Assembly: GCA_017408885.1 (NCBI GenBank) | Contig: JAFQTT010000001.1 | Coordinates: forward strand, 62,001-126,000 | Length of the DNA stretch: 64,000 nucleotides | Source of the DNA: Methanocorpusculum sp. | GTDB taxonomy: Archaea; Halobacteriota; Methanomicrobia; Methanomicrobiales; Methanocorpusculaceae | Direction: 5' to 3' | Shown: positions 9,173 to 17,073 of the stretch, in pieces | Position numbering within the stretch: position 1 is the stretch's first letter | Layout: every line of letters begins with the position of its first letter | Notes under the pieces: generated by a model | What the model saw: the letters and a program-made list of their open reading frames with translations, nothing else | Databases searched by the model: none | What the model was told of the DNA's origin: nothing | Program-made: the position numbers and the translations under genes

Positions 9173-9540
9173 TATAAGATATCCAGATGTTTTGGCTGTC
9201 CGTGTCTGTCGTATGCCTGCCAGGCTGTTTCATTAAAGGGCTGACCTGTTATGATATGAACCTGCCCTGTCTCAGCGAATGTCGAGAGATCAGCATCTGA
9301 TGGGATGGTTGGACCTTCCGGGTGGCTGTGGGCTGTTCCGACAAAACCCATTCCAAGCGGTATCATATCCATGAAAATGGATGCTGAGTCTTCACCTGTA
9401 ACAGTCCCGGCTATTGGGTAGACAATGTTGATGATACCCTCATCTGCCCCAAGCATTACCATGTATTCGTTCGTATACGAGGATTTTCCCATCTCCAGAA
9501 GGAGATGCAGGGTTTCTTTCTCTATCCCGCGGACAAACAT
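9172..9540 (-). CDS. JAMM/MPN zinc metalloprotease
   Basis: Predicted zinc isopeptidase of the JAB1/MPN family, 122 residues. The full JAMM signature is present: Glu25, then His71-x-His73-x7-Ser81-x2-Asp84 (HSHPEG...SDAD). In archaea such enzymes remove ubiquitin-like SAMP proteins or process sulfur-carrier proteins. First gene of the four-gene operon, with a TAATG stop/start overlap into ribL. No ubiquitin-like partner lies in the window, so the substrate is unknown. Confidence 0.85.
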   Translation of the reverse strand: MFVRGIEKETLHLLLEMGKSSYTNEYMVMLGADEGIINIVYPIAGTVTGEDSASIFMDMIPLGMGFVGTAHSHPEGPTIPSDADLSTFAETGQVHIITGQPFNETAWQAYDRHGQPKHLDIL

Positions 9541-9581
9541 GCAGTTAGATATATTGGCACGCAGATATGATAATCTAATCT

Positions 9582-10283
9582 ATGAGTTCGGTGGTGTTTG
9601 ACGGGGAGGAGATTCCATTAACAGTCATCCGGTCAGACAGGCGGCGTACGGTTGGGATTACCGTAAAGGAGAGCGGAGAGGTGATTCTAAGGATTCCGCC
9701 TCATATTTCGGAGGAGGAAGCAGTGTCTTTTGCCCAAAGCAAGGCAGAGTGGATTTTCCGTCATCGGACAAAGTTTGAGATGCGTGAGAGAGTTGAGAGA
9801 CACTACGCAGAAGGTGAGACGATTCCATTCTTCGGACGGGAGCTTAGCATTCGGCGTGTGGAGGGGGATAAGGTCAGGGCAGAAATTATTGGAGATGAGC
9901 TGAGGCTCACAGGGCCTTTGGGAACCGGGGCTGATGTGTTTTGCGAAGCTGTTGTTTTTCTTTACAGAAGAGAGGGGCTAAAGCTTCTTCGACCGATTGT
10001 ATCCGAGATTTCAAAAGCAGCAGGTGTTGAGCCTCCTGCGGTTCGAATCCGCAAGCAGCAGAGGAAGTGGGGGTGCTGTACTCCGAAGAATGGTATTATT
10101 TTGAATGTGCGCATTCTTCTGGCGCCTAAACTGGTTATCAGGTATTTAGTGGTGCATGAAATAGCCCACATTGAGCATCGGCACCATCAGGATAGTTTCT
10201 GGGCAGAGGTTGAGAGACTGATGCCTGAGTTCCGCGATGCGGAGCGGATGCTCAAAGAGAATGGCTGGATGTGGGTATTTTAA
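9582..10283 (+). CDS. YgjP-like (DUF45) zinc metallopeptidase
   Basis: Predicted soluble zinc peptidase of 233 residues of the YgjP/WLM/SprT-like group. The active-site motif is HEIAH at 192-196 with a following histidine (201-202) in HRHHQDSFW, and the upstream RKQQRKWGCCTPKNGIILN block is the family's second hallmark. Bacterial homologues are sometimes linked to DNA repair or restriction loci; nothing here supports a specific substrate. Divergent from the JAMM operon, sharing about 40 nt. Confidence 0.85.
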   Translation: MSSVVFDGEEIPLTVIRSDRRRTVGITVKESGEVILRIPPHISEEEAVSFAQSKAEWIFRHRTKFEMRERVERHYAEGETIPFFGRELSIRRVEGDKVRAEIIGDELRLTGPLGTGADVFCEAVVFLYRREGLKLLRPIVSEISKAAGVEPPAVRIRKQQRKWGCCTPKNGIILNVRILLAPKLVIRYLVVHEIAHIEHRHHQDSFWAEVERLMPEFRDAERMLKENGWMWVF

Positions 10284-10286
10284 CCC

Positions 10287-11498
10287 TTACAAAATAAGAT
10301 AGGCTACAGCCAGATACAGCAAAGCAGCCACGATACCCCCGGAAAGCGTTGCTAAAAGATTCGTTCCGGAATTTCCAAACAAGCCGCGGTTCTCCAAAAG
10401 AGCACCGTACAAACTGTCCAGATTAGTACCAACAACCCCTGCGGCTGCCGAAATCAGACATACATACCACGGAGCAACACCAAGCATGAAACCAAGCCCT
10501 GCGATAATCAAAGCCCCAAGAACACAGGCAGCTTCACCCACCAAAGTCACGCCGCCGTTTGTTCCGGGCGGACAGCGCTTTAATGTCGTAATCATAACAG
10601 GATTTCCGCCTGTAACCCCAATCTCGCTTGCAAGAGTATCAGCTGTTGCTGTCGAAACAGAACCAAGAAACACCGCTGCATAAACCATATCGCCTGTGAT
10701 TCCGAAAAGAATTGCCGCGGCAACACCAACGCCAACATTCGCAAACGCATTCTTATACCCTCTCTTGCCTCCCTTACCCTGCGCAACTCCTAAAAACTCC
10801 TTCTCCGAATACTTAAACTTCGTAAACGCCGAGCCTAAAATAAAGAACACCAGAATAATGAGGAACCACGCAACAGTATCCGTAAACGAAATAAGAATTA
10901 CTCCGAAAAGAACTGCAGAAAACACTCCTGTTAAATCAATAGTATTCGCACGGTATGCGAAATAGCCAAACGCAGCACAGAGAAGAATCGCAAAAGCAAG
11001 TGTTCTCAGGTCAACTAAAAACTCCAGATCCTCAAAGAGAACGATAGTCATGGAGACACCAATTAAACTAAGCATCGAACCATCCTCACGCTCACCCAAA
11101 ATACTTCGAAGCATAAGAAGCACAAGAATCGCAAGAGACCCAACAAGCGGCTCAAATTCATTCGTATAAAGCATCGCAAAAATAAGAGCAGCGGCAGAGC
11201 CGGCACCAAATACGGCAAGAGAATGACCAGTCTTTACCGACAAAGTCTTAAGAAGCTCTCCGAACAGAACCATAACAAGCGGGCCGAAGAATGCCGATGC
11301 CGGAATAATCCCAAGACCATAGAGAAGAGATAAAACCGCTGTTCCTATCGCAAAATAGCGTATGTTTCCGACAAAATACATCAGCGCCGAAAAAACAACA
11401 CCAATGAGCGCTAAAATACGATAGTCAGCAAAAGGGGATGCGATAAGCAAAGCTGTCGAGCATAAAAGCAGAACCAGCTGTTTTTTAATCACATCCAT
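10287..11498 (-). CDS. DUF92/TMEM19 family integral membrane protein
   Basis: Polytopic membrane protein of about 403 residues with roughly eleven hydrophobic segments. The C-terminal half matches DUF92, with STATADTLASEIG, the KRCPPGTNGGVTLVGE loop and the C-terminal AGVVGTNLDSLYGALLE block. Plant VTE6, a phytyl-phosphate kinase, belongs to this family, so a role with polyprenyl phosphates is possible but unproven. The N-terminal 200 residues are an extra set of membrane segments. I prefer the ATG at 11498; a TTG at 11528 would add ten residues. Confidence 0.8.
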   Translation of the reverse strand: MDVIKKQLVLLLCSTALLIASPFADYRILALIGVVFSALMYFVGNIRYFAIGTAVLSLLYGLGIIPASAFFGPLVMVLFGELLKTLSVKTGHSLAVFGAGSAAALIFAMLYTNEFEPLVGSLAILVLLMLRSILGEREDGSMLSLIGVSMTIVLFEDLEFLVDLRTLAFAILLCAAFGYFAYRANTIDLTGVFSAVLFGVILISFTDTVAWFLIILVFFILGSAFTKFKYSEKEFLGVAQGKGGKRGYKNAFANVGVGVAAAILFGITGDMVYAAVFLGSVSTATADTLASEIGVTGGNPVMITTLKRCPPGTNGGVTLVGEAACVLGALIIAGLGFMLGVAPWYVCLISAAAGVVGTNLDSLYGALLENRGLFGNSGTNLLATLSGGIVAALLYLAVAYLIL

Positions 11499-11545
11499 GA
11501 ATAGTATTAGTTTGTAAGTTTCAGACAATAAAGATAGCAGTCAAA

Positions 11546-12400
11546 TCAGACATTTGGACTGTCGATGTCAGCATAGTACGGCTTGATATCAAGGACAGGT
11601 GTTCCGTCAAGCATCTCAAGTCCTCTGACAGAAAGCCTGTTGCCGTCAATCTCTAAAAGTTTGACAAGCGTTAATGAGATTGGATTTGGACGAGCAGGGC
11701 TTCTGGTTGAAAAAACACCGCGGGCAGGTCCATTTGGATCTCTTCCTGATTTCGTCAGAAGAACAGTTCTGTCTGAACGGTCAAACCAGCAAAGCACAAA
11801 GATATCATCACCTGCAAAAAGCCCGTCAAGAGCGTCTTCGAACTCAGGATAAATCTCAATCTCACTTATGTCGTTTGTAATTCTGCCCTGTTTTGGCGCA
11901 GAACCCGCCTCTTTGTATGGAGAGTGTACGATTCCAACAGGCATGCACACAGGCTTTGGAACAGAGCGGCGCTCTTCCTCTCTTTTTTTGAGCATATCAA
12001 GCGCCTGATTGCACATCCAGTCACATGAACTGATATACGGATTCTCACGCGGGACATGTGTGTATGATACAGATGCATAGTCCTTTGAAAGCCTGACCGC
12101 CTCTGAAAATAGCGGCTTTAATGCAGGAGAACGCACAGCATACTGACCTCTAAGCTGCCGAATCATCAGCTCACTGTCAGAATAAACATCAAGCTCAGTT
12201 TCATTTGGAGTGCAGTACTTTTTAGCCGAGCGAAGAGCACTGATTAGAGCAGTGTATTCCGCGAAGTTATTTGTATTCTCGCCTGCTCCGGCAGATTCAG
12301 CCTCCAACACCTCTAATCCATCAAGTATAATCCATGCACAGGCAGCAAGTCCGGGATTTCCTCTGGATGCTCCGTCAGTATATATCGTCAGTTTCCTCAT
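11546..12400 (-). CDS. RNase HI-TrmO (TsaA) fusion protein
   Basis: A 284-residue protein with two recognisable domains. Residues 1 to about 140 are an RNase HI fold with TDGASRGNPG and all four acidic positions (Asp9, Glu48, Asp75, Asp127). Residues about 150-284 are a TrmO/TsaA beta-barrel, with PVGIVHSPYK, GVFSTRSPARPNPI and LEMLDGTPVLDIKPY; in bacteria TrmO N6-methylates t6A37 in tRNA. RNase HI cleaves the RNA strand of RNA-DNA hybrids. The reading frame is continuous across the junction. Either domain could work alone; the fused arrangement is unusual in my knowledge. Confidence 0.85.
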   Translation of the reverse strand: MRKLTIYTDGASRGNPGLAACAWIILDGLEVLEAESAGAGENTNNFAEYTALISALRSAKKYCTPNETELDVYSDSELMIRQLRGQYAVRSPALKPLFSEAVRLSKDYASVSYTHVPRENPYISSCDWMCNQALDMLKKREEERRSVPKPVCMPVGIVHSPYKEAGSAPKQGRITNDISEIEIYPEFEDALDGLFAGDDIFVLCWFDRSDRTVLLTKSGRDPNGPARGVFSTRSPARPNPISLTLVKLLEIDGNRLSVRGLEMLDGTPVLDIKPYYADIDSPNV

Positions 12401-12442
12401 TTTTGCCTCTATCCATAATCTATTAATCTTTCCTGCTGATGT

Positions 12443-12907
12443 ATGAGTATGGATTCAATCACTATTAATCTTGGCGTAAACGGCATCACACCATCAAGCA
12501 CCTTAAACGGAGGAAACATCTCACCGCGGATTCAGCTCGAAGGAGTTCCAAAAGACCTTCAGTACTTGGCAGTTATCGTTCAGAACAAGTCGGGAGACGA
12601 GAAGAACAAGTGCATCTGGGTAATCTGGAACATTCCGTCTGTGGGGCACGTACCGCCTGGGTATGAGGAAGGACCAGCTCCAAAGTTCCCGTTCCCGGCA
12701 GTGCAGGGGGTAAACGACTTTGGAGAACACATGTGGCATGGACCGTCCCCGGGACTTGGTGTTCGCGATAAGCTCTTATTCCAGGTCTTTGGAAGAAACG
12801 ACCGCCTCGTACTTTCTCCAGAATCTACCATGGACGATGTAATCAAAGCTCTTCGTGACGGAAACACCGTGGCATACGGAAGTGCAGAGTACTTCTACCA
12901 CGGATAA
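12443..12907 (+). CDS. YbhB/YbcL (PEBP) family protein
   Basis: Small cytoplasmic protein of 154 residues of the phosphatidylethanolamine-binding protein family (Raf kinase inhibitor-like type). Features include GGNISPRIQLEGVP, the CIWVIWNIPS strand with the ligand-site region, and GPSPGLGVRDKLLFQVFG. No enzymatic role is established for archaeal members. The ATG at 12443 and another two codons later are both possible. It ends at a T-tract shared with the convergent TBP gene. Confidence 0.88.
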   Translation: MSMDSITINLGVNGITPSSTLNGGNISPRIQLEGVPKDLQYLAVIVQNKSGDEKNKCIWVIWNIPSVGHVPPGYEEGPAPKFPFPAVQGVNDFGEHMWHGPSPGLGVRDKLLFQVFGRNDRLVLSPESTMDDVIKALRDGNTVAYGSAEYFYHG

Positions 12908-12925
12908 TTTTTTTTTTAAAAAAAA
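12908..12925. terminator. Bidirectional T/A-tract terminator between convergent genes
   Basis: A run of about ten T followed by eight A lies between the PEBP stop (12907) and the TBP stop (12929). It gives an oligo-U end to transcripts from both sides, which is enough for archaeal intrinsic termination. Confidence 0.6.
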
Positions 12926-12928
12926 GGT

Positions 12929-13489
12929 TTAGAGCATCTTAAGGCTCTGTAAATCCTGATAGATTTTATCAACTGCCCGCTGTGCGTCTTCTGCTACTTT
13001 TCCGCCGGTGATAATCAGTTTTCCGGAACCAAAGAGAAGAACAACCACCTTTGGATCATCTAAGCGGTACACAAGTCCCGGGAACTGTTCAGGCTCGTAC
13101 TCGATTTTATCAAGTGTCAGACTCATGGCGATTTTATTTAAGTTGATGCGGGAACCAAGGTCTGCTGATGTTACAATATTCTGGATACTGTAAGTCGGGT
13201 TATCATTAATCTCGATTTTCAAATCCTTCATCAGCTTGACAAGGGCTGCAAGACCGTCTGCAAGACTTGGAATACTTTTTGCACCGGTTAAAACAACTTT
13301 TCCGGAACCGAAAACCAATGCCGCAATTTTTGGCTCCTGCATACGAAGAACAACGCCCGGGAAACGTTTCTTATTATACTCCGCCCCAGGAATCAGGGAT
13401 GCGAGAGACACAAGGTCCAGCGAATCGCTGAGCTTTGTTGATGCAACGACATTCTCAATTTTCAATGACTCAGCAGGAAAAGTTGACAT
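12929..13489 (-). CDS. tbp: TATA-box-binding protein
   Basis: General transcription factor that binds the TATA box and recruits TFB and RNA polymerase. The 186-residue length and the two direct repeats are typical: KIENVVASTKL / PGVVLRMQEPKIAALVFGSGK in the first half, and IQNIVTSADL / PGLVYRLDDPKVVVLLFGSGK in the second. It lacks a long acidic tail. A strong TATA box lies about 26 nt upstream of the ATG, so its own mRNA is probably leaderless or nearly so. Confidence 0.97.
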   Translation of the reverse strand: MSTFPAESLKIENVVASTKLSDSLDLVSLASLIPGAEYNKKRFPGVVLRMQEPKIAALVFGSGKVVLTGAKSIPSLADGLAALVKLMKDLKIEINDNPTYSIQNIVTSADLGSRINLNKIAMSLTLDKIEYEPEQFPGLVYRLDDPKVVVLLFGSGKLIITGGKVAEDAQRAVDKIYQDLQSLKML

Positions 13490-13510
13490 ATGTTATAGTT
13501 CAACACACAT

Positions 13511-13520
13511 CTATATAAAT
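13511..13520 (-). promoter_or_regulatory. TATA box of the tbp gene
   Basis: ATTTATATAG on the minus strand, centred about 26 nt before the ATG at 13489. This spacing predicts initiation at or next to the start codon. Confidence 0.6.
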
Positions 13521-13585
13521 ACTCGGTTTGTTTGAGTTAAAAAAAGGATGGGTAAATGCCGCATCAGCATTCAGGTATGATGAAT

Positions 13586-13906
13586 TTAGTCGTACTCACG
13601 CCAGGTGTGACGGCACTTAGTACAGCGGAAGAATCTGACCTCAGATTCATCTGCGCTTCTAATCTGTCTAAGCCACCATTCTGCAAGGTCGTGACCGCAG
13701 TTTGGACAGGTGACAGCAAGAGTTGGTTTGGTTCCAAGGTTCTCGTCACCGTCAACAATTAAGATATCATTCTCCTGCATGTAGGCGACCTTTTTCATCT
13801 GCTCTTTTTCTTTTGCAGTGATTTCTTCTGCGTAGCCGCATTTAGAGCAGGTGAGCTTACCGTCCTTTGACTTCATGAGTTTCCCGCATTCTGGACAAAA
13901 CATCAT
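13586..13906 (-). CDS. tfs: Transcription factor S (TFIIS-like cleavage factor)
   Basis: Archaeal TFS stimulates the RNA cleavage activity of stalled RNA polymerase. The 106-residue protein has an N-terminal zinc ribbon (CPECGKLM...CSKCGY) and a C-terminal one (CPNCGHD...CTKCRHTW). The acidic DE tip is present within RSADESEVRFF, so it should be cleavage-active. A second ATG one codon in is also possible. It lies upstream of tbp on the same strand and divergent from the archaeosortase gene. Confidence 0.95.
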   Translation of the reverse strand: MMFCPECGKLMKSKDGKLTCSKCGYAEEITAKEKEQMKKVAYMQENDILIVDGDENLGTKPTLAVTCPNCGHDLAEWWLRQIRSADESEVRFFRCTKCRHTWREYD

Positions 13907-13964
13907 AGAATATAAAGTTGTACCTCGTGCTTAATAGCATTTACGGAGAAAGCTAAACATCCCA

Positions 13965-14858
13965 TTGAATAAAGACTATAATCCTACAGGGAAAAACAGT
14001 TATCTGATTATGCTAGATATCCTGAAAATCATCTGCTTCATGACTGCACTTATCTGCTTTGTGCTGTTCTATATCCCGGGCAAATATCAGAAATATCTTG
14101 GTATTGCTGCCTGGTCCGCGCTTATCGCAGGATTTGTGTGCATGCTTCCAGAGCTTATTTTCCATGAAGGAAATGTTTTCTATCCGGTTTTGATTGTTCT
14201 TTGTCTGCCGCTTCTCTATATCACAATCAAACGTCTCTTAGCAGATAATGAGCCGATTAAAAACTTCACCCGTGGAGCAGGTGTTGCCGCGATTATTTAT
14301 GCGCCGTTTGCTGTCTTCGAACCTCTTGGAAACTGGCTTATTGAGACAGTTGTTTACTTTGTTCAGCAGTTCTTCTATCTAATCGATTATCCGTTTAAGA
14401 TGTATGCCTGGAATATGTTTGAGTCAGTGTGGCTGATTCCGGGATATGCGCATGGATACCGTGACCAGATTGTTCTCGGATGTACCGGAATTACGGCGAT
14501 AGCCATTTTAATCGGGGTTGTTTTCCTGACTAAGACGTCTTTGGGTAAGAAGATTGCGTTGATTCTTCTGGTGAGTGTTCCAATCTATATTGTAAACATT
14601 TTCCGCAATGTGTTTGTGATTATGGCATACTTTGGTCAGTGGTTCCCCTGGTTTGAGGATGTTGTAACCCATGCAACAATCCCGGGCTTTGCAAGCTACT
14701 TCTGGTCACATAATGTGATATGCGAAGGCGGCGCGTTCCTGCTGATTATCATAATTGCTTTCCTTATGTTTAAGTTCTCGCCGGGCCTGCTTTCAAGTAT
14801 CCGCGATATTCTGGATGTCTATGTCACAGACCTTCGTGCTCTGGTGAGAAAGAGATGA
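13965..14858 (+). CDS. artA: Archaeosortase (ArtA-like)
   Basis: Integral membrane transpeptidase-like protein that removes C-terminal sorting tails (PGF-CTERM type) and links surface proteins to lipid. The protein has 297 residues with about eight membrane segments. The exosortase/archaeosortase motifs are visible: Cys173 in VLGCTGI and Arg214 in VNIFRNVF; His249 in YFWSHN is a candidate third active-site residue. Positions 173 and 214 coincide with catalytic residues reported for the haloarchaeal ArtA. Its end overlaps the next gene by four bases (ATGA). No target with a clear CTERM tail is in the window. Confidence 0.85.
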   Translation: MNKDYNPTGKNSYLIMLDILKIICFMTALICFVLFYIPGKYQKYLGIAAWSALIAGFVCMLPELIFHEGNVFYPVLIVLCLPLLYITIKRLLADNEPIKNFTRGAGVAAIIYAPFAVFEPLGNWLIETVVYFVQQFFYLIDYPFKMYAWNMFESVWLIPGYAHGYRDQIVLGCTGITAIAILIGVVFLTKTSLGKKIALILLVSVPIYIVNIFRNVFVIMAYFGQWFPWFEDVVTHATIPGFASYFWSHNVICEGGAFLLIIIIAFLMFKFSPGLLSSIRDILDVYVTDLRALVRKR

Positions 14859-15220
14859 GTTGTCCGTTCTGTGACACTGGATGCGAGGTACTTGGAAATG
14901 ATCTCGCATATGCAAGATATGATGCATATCCGGTGTCTAGAGGACACCTTCTAATTATTCCGCGAAGACATGCAGCGGACTGGTTTGATTTAACAGAAGA
15001 GGAGCAGAGATCTATTTTTTTGCTGATATCAGAGGCAAAGCAGATGCTCGATGAAAAGTTTTCACCTGACGGATACAATATAGGAATCAACTGCGGTGAG
15101 GCTGCCGGGCAGACAATATTTCATGTGCATGTGCATCTGATTCCAAGATACACAGGCGATGTGGAGAACCCGCGCGGAGGTGTCCGCGGGGTTATTCCTG
15201 AAAAAAGAAGCTATCCTTAA
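14855..15220 (+). CDS. HIT-family nucleotide hydrolase/transferase
   Basis: Histidine-triad protein of 121 residues that probably hydrolyses nucleoside phosphoramidates or dinucleotides. The catalytic triad HVHVHLIPR spans His90, His92 and His94. The N-terminal Cys3-x2-Cys6 may bind zinc. Translationally coupled to the archaeosortase gene by a four-base overlap. It ends 2 nt from the convergent mutL stop. Confidence 0.92.
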   Translation: MSCPFCDTGCEVLGNDLAYARYDAYPVSRGHLLIIPRRHAADWFDLTEEEQRSIFLLISEAKQMLDEKFSPDGYNIGINCGEAAGQTIFHVHVHLIPRYTGDVENPRGGVRGVIPEKRSYP

Positions 15221-15222
15221 AC

Positions 15223-17073
15223 TTACGTCCTAAGAAACATTGAGGCAAGTTTTTCCTTCGGGAAAACAAGTGCCGTCGGTCTTCCGTGAGGACATGTATA
15301 AGGAGAGTCGGTTTCCGAAAGCTGTTTTAGCAGGCGTTCCATCTGATTTTTGGTAAGAGGAGTGTTTCCTTTGACAACAGCGCGGCAGGCTACAGTTTTA
15401 ACAACCCTATCCAAAACACGTTCCGGATTCTTCTCGGTGATGCCTGCTGTCTCAGCGATGATTTCATGAATTACTTTAACATCCCCAAGGGTTGATGAGA
15501 TTACAGGAACTGAGCGAACTGCCCAGACATCCTGCCCGAATGGTTCGATAACATACCCTGCCTGAGAGAGGATTTCCGAAAGCTCAGGCATACGTGCAGA
15601 TTCTGCTCTCGACAGCGTAAGAGTTACAGGTGCTAAAAGCTCCTGCGATGCCTTCTTCTCTTCGACCTTTTTTAAGAGCTGATCATACATAACCCGCTCG
15701 TGTGCTGCGTGCTGATCTACGATTACAAGCTCACCTTTTGCGTTTCTGCATGCGATGTATGTCTCGCCAATCTGACCTAAAACCTCGGGTACTTCAACCA
15801 CTGTCTTCTCTTCAGTCACGGTCTCGGTACGTCTTAACTGAATATCAGTCTGGCGATGTGCAGAACGAACTGGTTCTGCGGGTGCTGATGGGGTGAGGTA
15901 TGACATCACTGCTTCATGCAGACTGCGTTTTGGAGACGGCACATGTTCAACAGCAGGCGCATATACCTTTTCTTCAGCACGCTTCTCTGCTATTTCCTCT
16001 TTCTTGTCCTCATCAAAGAGCTTCTGCTGTTTGGGTTCTGCCAAAACAGAAAGAGATGCACTAAAGATTTCGTCATCGTGAAGAGCAGTGTATACAGCAT
16101 CACGAACAACCGAGCCAACATCACGTTCCCTTGAGAGACGAACCTCACGCTTTGTCGGATGGACATTGACGTCCACTTCACGCGGGTCGAGTGTGATGTC
16201 CAGGAATGCAGCAGGGTACATTCCCTTTGGAAGAAGCGTGCCGTATCCTTCGCGGACAGCCCACTGGAGAGATTTGGATGTAATCTGACGTCCGTTAATC
16301 GTCAGATAGAATCGCGTCGGCGTTGGGCGCATGTTGCATCCGGGCTTGGAAACCCAGCCATGGACATTTGCGATACCGCCTGTTTTTTCAACCGGAAGAA
16401 GGTCACGGGCAAAGGTTGTGCCAAAGACTGCCGCAACAGCGTCAGGATATGAACCGGTGCCGTATGTTCTAAACCTCTCCTTTCCCTGATAGAGGAGAAC
16501 AAAAGCCACGTCACGGTGGGCGAGAGCGATGCGTTCTACCATATCATAGATGTGTGAGAGCTCAGTGGACACCGAGCGCTGGAATTTACGGCGTGCCGGA
16601 GTATTGTAGAACAAATCCTCTACGATAATGGTTGTTCCATCAGGAGCTCCGACAAAGGTCTGGCGAATGAGTTCCCCGCCATGGATTACTACCTGTACGG
16701 CTTCAGGTGCAGACGAGCCGCGCTCTTTAGAGGTGAATGTTACTTTAGAAACAGCGGCAATGCTTGCCAGAGCTTCACCTCTGAAACCGAGAGTTACAAT
16801 CTCTGCCAGATCATCAGGCTTTGAGATTTTGCTTGTCGCATGCTGACGAAACGCAAGGACAGCATCATCCGCACTAAGTCCAACGCCGTCATCAGTGATA
16901 GAGATGCGTTTCACTGCCGAGGTGTCTGCTGAAAGGTCGATTATAATCTTCTTTGCTTTCGCATCAACAGCGTTTTCGACAAGCTCTTTGACGACCGAAG
17001 CCGCACGTTCAACCACTTCACCCGCTGCGATGTGGTTGATGGTTTCTTCATCGAGAACGCGGATTTTTCCCAT
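15223..17073 (-). CDS. mutL: DNA mismatch repair protein MutL (endonuclease type)
   Basis: MutL homodimer links mismatch recognition to strand incision. The 616-residue protein has the GHKL ATPase domain with ELVENAVDA (30-38), DDGVG (61-65) and GFRGEALASI (96-105). After a charged linker (about 340-430) comes the C-terminal dimer domain. The metal-dependent nicking site is present: DQHAAHE at 453-459, ACRAV, CPHGRP at 594-599 and the terminal FLRT. This is as expected in an organism without MutH. One-base stop/start overlap with mutS. The gene is bacterial in type and rare among archaea. Confidence 0.97.
   Translation of the reverse strand: MGKIRVLDEETINHIAAGEVVERAASVVKELVENAVDAKAKKIIIDLSADTSAVKRISITDDGVGLSADDAVLAFRQHATSKISKPDDLAEIVTLGFRGEALASIAAVSKVTFTSKERGSSAPEAVQVVIHGGELIRQTFVGAPDGTTIIVEDLFYNTPARRKFQRSVSTELSHIYDMVERIALAHRDVAFVLLYQGKERFRTYGTGSYPDAVAAVFGTTFARDLLPVEKTGGIANVHGWVSKPGCNMRPTPTRFYLTINGRQITSKSLQWAVREGYGTLLPKGMYPAAFLDITLDPREVDVNVHPTKREVRLSRERDVGSVVRDAVYTALHDDEIFSASLSVLAEPKQQKLFDEDKKEEIAEKRAEEKVYAPAVEHVPSPKRSLHEAVMSYLTPSAPAEPVRSAHRQTDIQLRRTETVTEEKTVVEVPEVLGQIGETYIACRNAKGELVIVDQHAAHERVMYDQLLKKVEEKKASQELLAPVTLTLSRAESARMPELSEILSQAGYVIEPFGQDVWAVRSVPVISSTLGDVKVIHEIIAETAGITEKNPERVLDRVVKTVACRAVVKGNTPLTKNQMERLLKQLSETDSPYTCPHGRPTALVFPKEKLASMFLRT

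Noticed and set aside
10037-10055. T-arm-like GCGG-TTCGAAT-CCGC inside the YgjP-like gene
   Set aside because: No acceptor, D or anticodon stems surround it; it encodes part of a conserved protein motif.
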